A stretch of 64,000 nt of DNA from Haberlea rhodopensis. Taxonomy: Eukaryota > Streptophyta > Magnoliopsida > Lamiales > Gesneriaceae. The notes below the pieces were generated by a model, which ran no database searches, was not told the DNA's origin, and worked only from the letters and a program-made list of their open reading frames with translations. This document shows positions 32,985 through 42,839 of the stretch, in pieces. Positions within the stretch are counted from its first letter, which is position 1. Each line of letters begins with the position of its first letter. The position numbers and the translations under genes were made by a program. The stretch covers positions 1,612,001 to 1,676,000 of the forward strand of contig CAJQUN010000040.1 of assembly GCA_907163345.1 (NCBI GenBank). The letters run 5' to 3'.

Positions 32985-35870
32985 AAAAAATATCCCGAGC
33001 AAATAAAGCTCAAATAATTTTCGAAATATAATAGTTATCACGAGCAAATAAAGCTCAAATAATTTTCGAAATATAATAGTTATCACGAGCAAATAAAGCT
33101 CGGGTTGAAACAAGAAATATCTTGAGCAACCAAAGACGGGGCACGTAAAGCTCGTACGATATAATCGAGCTCCTGAGATAATAGATAAGCATCCCGACCA
33201 AATAAAATAAGCCCGAACTCCAGTATAAGAATATTCAGAGCAAATAAAGCTCCGCTGGGATAAGAAATATCACCAAATAATGAATATAACCGAGTTCGTG
33301 GAAAAGACATCCCGAGCAGATAAAATATGGTCGGGGCTCAAGTGAAAAGATCCCGAACAGAATAACTTATGTAATTTTAGGTTTAAACGTGGACCAAACA
33401 TCCCGATCCCACGAGTAAACGATGATAATTTTAAGTTTAAACGTTGACCAAACATCCCGATCCCACGAGTAAACGATGGTATTTTTAAGTTTAAACGTTG
33501 ACCAAACATCCCGATCCAACGAGTAAACGATGGTATTTTTAAGTGTAAACGTTGACCAAACATCCCGATCCAACGAATAAACCGAACAAGCTCGCTACCC
33601 CGAGCACAATAACATGATATTTTTAAGTTTAAACGTGGACCAAACATCCCGATCCCACGAGTAAACGATGGTATTTTTAAGTTTAAACGTTGACCAAACA
33701 TCCCGATCCAACGAGTAAACCGAACATTGCTCGCTACCCCGAGCATAATCACTTAGTCCCATTTTAGGTTCAAATACAGACCAAACATCCCGATCCTGTA
33801 TTTAACCCGCCAACAATGGACGATAATAAAACAAGCTCGCTACCCCGAGCAATAATCACACAGTCACGTTTTAGGTTCAAATACATACCAAACATCCCGA
33901 TCATGTATTTAACCCGCCAACAACGGACAATAAATAAAATAAGCTCGCAACCCCGAGCATGAATCACTTAGTCACGTTTTAGGTTCAAATACATACCAAA
34001 CATCCCGATCATGTATTTAACCCGCCAACAACGGACAATGAATAAAAATAAGCTCGCAACCCCGAGCATCAATCACACAGTCACGTTTTAGGTTCAAATA
34101 CATACCAAACATCCCGATCATGTATTTAACCCGCCAACAACGGACAATAAATAAAATAAGCTCGCAACCCCGAGCATTAATCACTTAGTCACGTTTTAGG
34201 TTCAAATACATACCAAACATCCCGATCAGGTATTTAACCCGCCAACAACGGACAATGAATAAAAATAAGCTCGCAACCCCGAGCATCAATTACTTAGTCA
34301 CGTTTTAGGTTCAAATACATACCAAACATCCCGATCCCACGAGTAAACGATGATAATTTTAAGTTTAAACGTTGACCAAACATCCCGATCCAACGAGTAA
34401 ACGATGGTATTTTTAAGTTTAAACGTTGACCAAACATCCCGATCCAACGAGTAAACGATGGTATTTTTAAGTTTAAACGTTGACCAAACATCTCGATCCA
34501 ACGAGTAAACGATGGTATTTTTAAGTGTAAACGTTGACCAAACATCCCGATCCAACGAATAAACCGAACAAGCTCGCTACCCCGAGCACAATAACATGAT
34601 ATTTTTAAGTTTAAACGTGGACCAAACATCCCGATCCCACGAGTAAACGATGGTATTTTTAAGTTTAAACGTTGACCAAACATCCCGATCCAACGAGTAA
34701 ACCGAACATTGCTCGCTACCCCGAGCATAATCACTTAGTCCCATTTTAGGTTCAAATACAGACCAAACATCCCGATCCTGTATTTAACCCGCCAACAATG
34801 GACGATAATAAAACAAGCTCGCTACCCCGATCAATAATAACACAGTCACGTTTTAGGTTCAAATACATACCAAACATCCCGATCATGTATTTAACCCGCC
34901 AACAACGGACAATAAATAAAATAAGCTCGCAACCCCGAGCATGAATCACTTAGTCACGTTTTAGGTTCAAATACATACCAAACATCCCGATCATGTATTT
35001 AACCCGCCAACAACGGACAATGAATAAAAATAAGCTCGCAACCCCGAGCATCAATCACACAGTCACGTTTTAGGTTCAAATACATACCAAACATCCCGAT
35101 CATGTATTTAACCCGCCAACAACGGACAATAAATAAAATAAGCTCGCAACCCCGAGCATGAATCACTTAGTCACGTTTTAGGTTCAAATACATACCAAAC
35201 ATCCCGATCATGTATTTAACCCGCCAACAACGGACAATGAATAAAAATAAGCTCGCAACCCCGAGCATCAATCACTTAGTCACGTTTTAGGTTCAAATAC
35301 ATACCAAACATCCCGATCATGTATATAACCCGCCAACAACGGACAATAAATAAAATAAGCTCGCAACCCCGAGCATCAATCACTTAGTCACGTTTTAGGT
35401 TCAAATACATACCAAACATCCCGATCATGTATTTAACCCGCCAACAACGGACAATGAATAAAAATAAGCTCGCAACCCCGAGCATCAATCACTTAGTCAC
35501 GTTTTAGGTTCAAATACATACCAAACATCCCGATCATGTATTTAACCCGCCAACAACGGACAATAAATAAAAATAAGCTCGCTACCCCGAGAACAATAGA
35601 ACATACTCGAACATCCCGAGCACCAATAAATAGAACGTACTCGAACTTCCCGAGCACCAATAATAGAACGCACTCGAACATCCTGAGCACCAATAATAGA
35701 ACGCACTCGAACATCCCGAGCACCAATAATGAAACGTACTCGAACATCCCGAGCATCCATAATAGAACGTACTCGAACATCCCGAGCACACATAATAGAA
35801 CGTACTCGAACATCCCGAGCACACATAATAGAACGTACTCGAACATCCCGAGCACACATAACAGGGCCTT
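32985..35870 (-). repeat. Higher-order tandem repeat array in the element's 3' region
   Basis: Several nested units are present. A 43-bp unit repeats at about 32995-33105. A unit of about 54-60 bp ending in CATCCCGATCCAACGAG forms blocks at 33370-33735 and 34320-34715. A unit of about 108 bp (TTAGGTTCAAATACATACC, then CATCCCGATC) forms blocks at 33736-34320 and 34716-35590. A unit of about 35 bp (CTCGAACATCCCGAGCACC) runs at 35591-35870. The pair '60-bp block + 108-bp block' is itself duplicated with a 982-bp period. Open frames here (for example 33270-33752 with DVWSTFKLK-like repeats) are by-products of repeat length. Hypervariable tandem repeats before the 3' LTR are known in Tat/Ogre-type elements. 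Confidence 0.92.
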
Positions 35871-37646
35871 ACTGCTAGATTGCACGCCCGATCTATTGAT
35901 CCTATCCTGAAATAATTATAAGATAGCACGACACAAAATATATGTCTACAAAATTCAAATATTAATTGGATAGGAATAACAATAATCAGGGCATGATGAC
36001 TGAGCGCCAAAGTCGAGTCTGTTGATGAGTTGTGTATTAGGCCAGATGCTGAGCACCACATATTTGGCTAAAATAGATGCCGATCGAAAACCCGAATTAG
36101 GAAGAAGAGTCCTAAGGTATCTCAATGAGGCTGGATTCGGCAGGGTCAAGTATAGACAAGATGCATATAGCCAATATAGCACATCCTTAGTTCGGTGTAA
36201 GTACTGCAATACACAAAATACGAGACAGAGACGATCCATAATATCTTGCATTTTAAATATATGTTGCAACACAAGGGTATCCTCAAACATCCCGGGCTCA
36301 AACATCCCGAACACCTCACTTTTATAAATTTAAAATTTAAAATGAGTAAGGCTTGAATAAATACTCAAAAGCATATGGATGATGCCTTGGATACTACTGT
36401 ATGAAAGATCAAGCCACTTTAATACTTCGAGCTCTAGTTGTTCTGGACATTTATGTCAACTATCATCAATCTGAAATTGCTACTTCGAATGTTAGCAGGG
36501 GCACAAAAGTTGGTAGCTTTTATGTTCAGTAAGTAAATTCATAGAACTTTGATAAACATTCGTGGAAATTCCAGTACAACGAAACCATAATCATATTGGC
36601 AATTGAATTTTTAATTACTTCATACAAAAAGAGAAATATGCAGAAGACTTATCTCTTTCAAGTATGCAACGGATGTAAGGATGGAGAGAACTATGCAATC
36701 TCTGTAAACGCAAAATACGAACTGATTGATCCTCACATCGAGTGCAACTTTTGTGATTGCATGGTGTTTGCCGTAAAGGATCTGCACCATCGTAATATTA
36801 ATATGAACTTTCCACACATCCAATCCATGTGGGTGTACCACCGACGATAACTCCATCCTCTTCAGAACAACACATCTACTCATACCACTATCCCACTCCC
36901 GGCACAATTTACCATTGATAACATTGATATTAGAATATAATCACCAGTAATAAATTAAAGTGAACTGCAAACAAGTTGAAATGCAAGAGCCAGTCGAGCA
37001 GATGAGATATAGATTATTAGAGTCGGGACATATATAAATCCAAGAAGACCAAGTAATTGCTGCTAATCTATCATTAATAAATGTTGATAATCAGTAGAAT
37101 AATCACCATAACTGATTTGCAGAAAAATGAGCTGAGCTAAACCTTCTCTTCAAATAAGTGACGCCTCAGCATTAGGTACCCATGAATGACTTATGTAATT
37201 CAATTATTGCCATACATTTAAACTCAGTGAATCTCCAACAAGCATGATATTCTCCACTTTTATCTTCTTCTTTTTTTTCATCAATTATTTCATACGTAAT
37301 GATTAGTCAAAACACAGTTTGAAGAAGACTATGCTACAGGGCATGGGTTTCTGTAAAAATTCAGATCTTGACTCTTGCATGTAATGGCCGATACATTAAG
37401 TTATGGATCCCTAGTTTAATTGGTGATCATTAATTAATTGATCTAACCAATATTAATGAATGCTGCATAATGATTCAAAGAGGAAATATAAAAAACATAC
37501 TCTAATATTTCAACGGTAATAACAAGGAAATCATAACACTTATCTTTGGCTGCAAATTGTCGCTTATGATTAGTGATTGTGCCAGCGTTGTTCAATCACC
37601 GTCATGGAGACAGAGAGAATTTTCGTCAATCTCTATAGCATGTCCC
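35871..37646. other. Element interior, origin unknown
   Basis: No retroviral-type domain. An open plus-strand frame at 36596-36850 (84 aa, with CNGC and CNFCDC) and an overlapping minus-strand frame at 36620-36907 have no family I recognise. Possibly more copied host sequence. Confidence 0.4.
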
Positions 37647-37935
37647 AGAAATATTTGTGAAGTGCTCGGAGAGATCGTCAACAAGATCATCAAAATTGGA
37701 GATTATTCCCAGTAAACCAGATGACTTGCCATGGCCTTTGCAATCGATACCATGAACCTCGTAATCTGCTTTCACTAGTCTAGTGGCGCATCCTCTCATT
37801 GAGATACTGCACTCCATGGCGTATCCGTGGCACAAGAAAATCAAAGCTTTTGGTTCTTCGTCTGCAGGTAACCATCTGCACGTGAAAAGCTTCACTCCTT
37901 GTGAATTCACGATAAATTCCTCTTCATATGTAAAA
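37647..37935 (-). pseudogene. Copied monoacylglycerol lipase-like gene fragment
   Basis: The minus strand reads YEEEFIVNSQGVKLFTCRWL, then EPKALIFLCHGYAMECSISM, YEVHGIDCKGHGKS and NFDDLVDDLSEHFTNIS. This is the N-terminal part of plant monoacylglycerol lipase / caffeoylshikimate esterase-like alpha/beta hydrolases, with the HG oxyanion region intact. The GxSxG nucleophile elbow and the rest of the catalytic triad lie beyond the fragment and are absent. The upstream sequence (TATAAATAAAAG near 37970) looks like a promoter, so the copy may include the 5' flank of the source gene. It is in the same orientation as the retrotransposon, between its LTRs. Confidence 0.83.
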
Positions 37936-38604
37936 CTGTATAATATTTCCAGAAAGTGTGTATGGAAACTTTTATTTATAGAATTGTAGTGGGATAGAAT
38001 ATGTGGGGATAAGGGATTGGATTCGAGGTCTTCTATTATGGTTTAAAAGCAGGAACTAGGTGAAAGTTTTCACAGAGAACGGAGATGGGTAAGGTTGAAT
38101 TCACAAAAATTGGTGGCATTGCAATAATAAATTGTCTTCCCTTCTTGCTAACCCACACTGCCCAGTCTCAACTCTGCCCAACGACGAACAAAACAACACG
38201 AATCATCGTCGCGCAGGGACGCAGTAGGTTAAGCCCGAGAAAACCCTTGCTCAACATCCTGCCGCCGCGGTAGTCACCATACAATAACCAGTCCGGAGAA
38301 GGTTGGCTTCGACGGAGTTGTGGTTATATAATGGCGAGCCGAGTAACCAGCAAGTGGATATCGGTACCTCCAGTAAGTTTGATTAAATTGACCAAATAAA
38401 TCCCGATAATGTCTTGCTTTGTTGCGATCTCCGGCCTTGCCTCCTTCATTCTTGGACATCACATGGCTGCTTGAGAACAAGTCTTCAAAAATTGTAATAG
38501 CTGATCCCAGTTCATCCAGGCGATGATTTGGAAGAAGAGACCCCTAATTCCTGTAGCCAAGCGTCCCCTTTTCTTTTCTTTTTCATCCACGCCTTAGCTC
38601 GATG
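37936..38604. other. 5' untranslated region of the LTR element
   Basis: A minus-strand open frame at 38274-38480 (MSKNEGGKAGDRNKARHYRD start) lies shortly after the primer-binding site. I do not recognise it as gag. Confidence 0.35.
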
Positions 38605-38622
38605 TTCCCACAGACGGCGCCA
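38605..38622 (-). other. Primer-binding site
   Basis: Minus-strand TGGCGCCGTCTGTGGGAA begins two bases after the 5' LTR. The first nine bases match the complement of the plant tRNA-Asp 3' end. Confidence 0.75.
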
Positions 38623-38623
38623 A

Positions 38624-39269
38624 TGATGTGATTCCATTTTTTCCGTGTTCGGTAGATTTAAGTGTTTGCGGAAAATAAAAAGAAAGACACCAAAATTTTT
38701 ACGTGGAAAACCTTCGAATTGAAGGAAAAACCACGGGACCTAGTCCAGTATAAAATTCCACTATAAATATTGATAATTTACAATGTATTCTTGTACAAGA
38801 TATAGACATAAAAAAATGAAAAGAAGAATTTGATCTCTTTTCCTCATCCCTAGCCGAGAGCTCCTTCATAAGAAAAAATGAATCCCCCCCCTTAAATAAT
38901 GGTTTCCCTCTCTGCATAAATGGTCGAGCCTTTCCTTTTTCCTCCAAGAATTGAGCAATTAAAATGAAAGAAAAGTGCCTCCCCCTTGATTGGAACGTGA
39001 GGTCCCCTATTTAAGCCTTCTAATTAGCCACTAATTAAGCCATTAATTACTTGCCCCATTCTCAGCCACCTCCCCACAATTTGCCCCATTAAATGCTCCA
39101 TCGTGTCTGGGAAATGCGGGTTGATTAACCGCTATGAGCAGGTCTTATGCCGATGTTTGACCACGTGGAACCGAGCAGAGTATCGACTTCTTCGGGTATT
39201 TTCCTGTTCGGACGTTTTCCTGTTCGGCAACCATTTTACCCGATGTGGTCTAATTCTTCTACCACATCA
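38624..39269 (-). repeat. 5' LTR (element reads on the minus strand)
   Basis: 646 bp, the partner of 32066-32710. Followed by the target duplication TCGAT at 39270-39274. Confidence 0.92.
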
Positions 39270-39480
39270 TCGATGATACTCATTTATACTCAAATAATCA
39301 AAAATTATCGATCGTTTTCACTCTGGATGCGAACAATCAGATCATATCGCTAGCACTCGTGATTGTTGATGAAGAAACATATGACTCATGTAAATGGCTG
39401 TTGGAGAATCACGGCCGCATGTTTGTGCCGGATACTGCAAAGCTGCCTGCTTCACGCGGACGTTGTAGCGTTTTTGCAGC
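39270..39480 (+). pseudogene. MULE transposase relic, 3' part
   Basis: The plus strand continues IDDTHLYSNNQKLSIVFTLD, then ANNQIISLALVIVDEETYDS and CKWLLENHG. This corresponds to the first catalytic aspartate region (DGTHL in intact MULEs) and the following LDANNQ...IVDEE...WLLE stretch. The part after about 39420 no longer matches a transposase. The retrotransposon sits exactly at the first Asp motif. Confidence 0.78.
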
Positions 39481-40639
39481 ATCTATCACTCACGATGTTG
39501 TCTCCTTTTTACCTATATATCCCAGCCCATGTCAAAACATACCCGGAGGAAATAATCACAAAGAAATCCGTTATCTCTGTAATGTTTTGTGTGTGTATGT
39601 GTCTTTTGAAGAAGAAGAAAGATGTATTGGGTGTGTTATGAAAGGTGGGTGATAAATTATAAATTGGCCCATCATTCTTTTAAATAAAATGAGTACTGGT
39701 ATTTAAATTTTAATTTAAAAAATAAATGATGTAAAATAATTATGTTTTGCACTAATATTGTAAATAATTTATTCCTAGTATTATAAAATAATTTGTGTAT
39801 TTATGTAATTTATAATAAATTTATATGGTTTGTATTTTTATATTAATTATTTGGATGACATTTAAAGGATATATTTGTAGTTATTTCTATTTAATTAAAC
39901 TACTCTATGAAAAATTTATTATATTAAATATAATTAATTATGATATTATGTCTAATTATTTACTAATTTTGCCCAACAAAATTAACAATATAGTATAATT
40001 CAATAGCTGTATCATTAAATTATATGAATCTAATTATTTGAATTAAAAATTTAGTTTATTATCAAGATTTTACATATTTTTTAATATTTTTTATAATTTT
40101 TTATTGTACTTTGAAAAAAATCGTGACAATAACACTATCGTTCTGCGAAATGTCATTAGAACTGGAACAATGGCATCCACGACAACATCCGTGACTGTGG
40201 TGACGAACTATGTTCTTGTGCTTAATAGATGTTTTGGATAATGATTATTTGATTGTTTCAGTTTAATCATCATCAATCTGGTAGGTGCTACCTTGATTGC
40301 AAAAGTTTTTTGTTTATTCGATAGTGAATCTCAGCCTAGGGCGGATTCGGATCCGCCCTAGGTTGTTTCACATTATTATGCAATGACGAGCTATTCACGT
40401 TATTTTTTGCAAATTTTTATGTTTAAAATTAATTTAAAAAAAAAAAAAAGAGCTTCTTTTTGAGTTTCTATTCATCATATGTGTTGATTACTCTGGGAAA
40501 TAAAGGCCTTTCGGGCATTATGTTACGGGCAAAAGCTCGTAATAATTGTTTGAATTTATATAAAAGTAAATAAAAGATTTATAAAATACCGAGTTTTAAC
40601 GTATACAAGTTGATACCATTTAGAAGATACAATATTTTG
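39481..40639. other. AT-rich intergenic DNA, no gene seen
   Basis: Very AT-rich between 39650 and 40130. A small inverted repeat CCTAGGGCGGATTCGG / CCGCCCTAGG lies at about 40335-40361. Confidence 0.5.
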
Positions 40640-41190
40640 GAGTCTCAATATTCTTCTTATGTAGGATAATTTACATAAGAAGAAGAAGAAGAAGGAAAAG
40701 ATATTGTATAATCATAGTATTCAACCAAACATAAACACTTACAAATTCAATAAAATAGAACTACATGTTTGATACTCCTAAGACATTATATCTTATTTGA
40801 AAATACATAATCACACACATAACGATAGTTTTTAAACTAAAAGTAAAGATAGGATTTCATTTATTCTTCTTATGTAGGATAATTTACATAAGAAGAAGAA
40901 GAAAAAGATATTGCATAATCATGTAGGCCTGGAGACTGCCTCTCAACTTCTTTATCTGTCCATGTCGGTAGACATCCCTTTCTATTTAATAATTTTTTGA
41001 CTAAAATAAAACATAGTATAGTATTCAACCAAACATAAACACTTACAATTTCAATAAAATAAAACTACATGTTTGATACTCCTAAGACATTATATCTTAT
41101 TTGAATACATCAAACTCAAAATACATAATCAAAGAAGTTGCCAAATTTAGTTTTTAAACTAAAAGTAAAGATAGGATTTCATTTATGATC
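40640..41190. repeat. Tandem duplication with a perfect hairpin in each copy
   Basis: Two copies (about 40646-40861 and 40862-41190) share CAACCAAACATAAACACTTA, CATGTTTGATACTCCTAAG and TAAAGATAGGATTTCATTTA. Each starts with a 13-bp-stem hairpin, TTCTTCTTATGTA / TACATAAGAAGAA, around GGATAATT. The second copy has an extra insert of about 100 bp. It lies just downstream of the DUF1218 stop codon and may be part of its 3' flank or UTR. Confidence 0.8.
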
Positions 41191-41227
41191 AACCCATTAG
41201 CAAGTTCCATAAACCACAATTGCATAC

Positions 41228-42759
41228 TTATGCATGAGGGGTTGAATTTGATGGATGATCGATTGGTGGAATGCGTTTTCCAGAAGTCATCGTGAAGCAC
41301 AAGTAATAGAAAACATTAAAGATCGTCGTTAGAACTGCAAAAATGGCTCCATAAATGAATAGGACCTTGGTTGGCGGAGAGCAAGAGAAAAAGGTCTCAC
41401 CGTCATATCCGCCGTGAGACGCAGACTTGACACTTATAGCAACAAGTAGACATGCTTCTGCGCCTAAAAATGCTTTCCTGTAAAATTTACATTTGAATTC
41501 AATGTGTTAGCTGTTACTACGGTATTATATAGTGATTGGAATTCAATTGCTTTCAAAAAATACGTTACACCCACAATGATATTTTGGTGTTATCCTTAAT
41601 CTAAAAATTCCAAGTTAGGGATCTTTTGAGTTCTTACCACGAAAAAACGAGAAGTATAATGCTGCAAACGCAACATCCTCCTCGTACTAATTGTCTTCCA
41701 AAACATAAGCAACTTGTGACCACCATAACCCCAACTTGTGTGGAGAGAAGAAGCAAGCACGCCAAGACTCCACATCCGATCGATAAACCATCTTTTTTTT
41801 TGTCACAGTAAATCATACCATCCTGATCTGTATTTAGATTTCCCTGCCACATATACTAAAAAGGAAGTTCAGATTTTAATATATACTAAGCACCTTTTGG
41901 TACATAGGCTGAGATGGTTCAAAGGTGATAAAACAAATTATTTGCCGTCCGATTATACATGTCTCGCTCATCTCATTTTATGTACCAAACGGCTTCTAAA
42001 AATACACAGTTTGAGTTGTTGAAAGCGAGTAAAAGAGTGAACATATCATAAAATCACAAAAAAAAAAAAAATTATGTATGCATGCATATCATTTTTTTGG
42101 AGGACCTTATTTCAATTACCAATATTTACCTTTATTATTTCTCAAAAAAAAATTATGTATGCATGCTTTTCTCTGCTCTTGAACTGCTGAGCTGATCTTT
42201 TCTTGAGTTGAACTGTTATCATCGTTTGATACAATCATACAGAGCGCAGCAAGAAATTGAAGGCAAAAGGATTGAAAAGCTCCCAAATTACTTAGAAGAC
42301 TATATCGTGGATCATTTAACAATAAATGGATATAATTAGTTGGTTGAATAGTTTTGTAAGGAGTTAGCAGTTAATTAGAAAGTTAGTGGTTGCATGGACA
42401 CTGTATAAAAAGAAGCAATTAGTGTGATTGTTGGAGGCAGGACATTGTTAATGAAAGTTCTCTTCTTCTTCTTCACTTTTCTTGATTTCTTGAGGAGATC
42501 GGCAATCTCTAATTTGTCACCTAACATCGTTCTCTCTCAGCTCTGGATCTTTAGCTGTTTCGCTTTGTTTATATCAAAACATAGTTTTCTTAACAAAAGA
42601 TAAGCTAAATTTAGTAACAAAAAAGGTGTTTGGATGATCAAGGAATAAATAAATTACACTGCTACTACGTTGTTCACCAGCGATTGACAAGCCAAATGCT
42701 GTGATCCCAAAGACTATGATGACAATATAAACAACCGGTGATCCTTTCCCTCCTGCCAT
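41228..42759 (-). CDS. DUF1218 membrane protein (VCC/DEAL-like)
   Basis: Three minus-strand exons, 42759-42658, 41843-41638 and 41477-41228, give 185 aa. Joins are exact (AGCAGT|GTAATT donor, phase 0; TCGTG|GTAAGA donor, phase 2). The protein has four likely membrane segments: an N-terminal signal-anchor (VVYIVIIVFGITAFGLSIA), GVLACLLLLSTQVGVMVV, a third around LLVFSWKAFLGAEACLLVA, and VLFIYGAIFAVLTTIFNVFY. Family hallmarks include AFGLSIAGEQR after the first segment, paired cysteines and an FYYLCF end. DUF1218 proteins include VCC/DEAL (leaf vein and symmetry) and MWL (wall lignin) proteins of the endomembrane system; the N-terminal pattern fits the VCC-type group. The exact role of this copy is inferred only. 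Confidence 0.82.
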
Positions 42760-42816
42760 CTCCCCTCTTCTCTCTCTATGCTTGTGTATCTGGGCTTGAC
42801 TCTAAGACACAAACTC

Positions 42817-42836
42817 ACATACATATATATATATAA
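42817..42836 (-). promoter_or_regulatory. Putative TATA box of the DUF1218 gene
   Basis: Minus-strand TTTATATATATATATGTA lies about 65-75 bp before the start codon, giving a predicted leader of roughly 40 bases with AGAGAGAGAAGA purine runs. Confidence 0.5.
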
Positions 42837-42839
42837 ATT

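Larger units (their letters stand above)
32066..39269 (-). mobile_element. Young non-autonomous LTR retrotransposon (Tat-like)
   Basis: LTRs of 645 and 646 bp (32066-32710 and 38624-39269) differ at only a few positions and share TGATGTG...CACATCA ends. A 5-bp target duplication TCGAT flanks the element (32061-32065 and 39270-39274). The primer-binding site follows the right LTR on the minus strand (TGGCGCCGT, matching the 3' end of tRNA-Asp, then CTGTGGGAA), and a polypurine tract (TTGAGGGGG) precedes the left LTR, so the element reads right to left. PBS context and the long repeat-filled 3' region resemble the Tat/Ogre branch of Ty3/gypsy. No gag, protease, RT or integrase frame was found; the interior holds a host gene fragment and a satellite-like array, so it must be mobilised in trans. 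Confidence 0.87.

Noticed and set aside
33270..35885. Long repeated open frames (DVWSTFKLK-type and CARDVRVRSI-type) as genes or repeat proteins
   Set aside because: They exist in several frames and on both strands at once because unit lengths are multiples of three. There is no start or promoter context, and they lie in the 3' region of a retrotransposon.
38274..38480. gag gene of the LTR retrotransposon
   Set aside because: The frame is only 68 aa and lacks a zinc knuckle or recognisable capsid motif.
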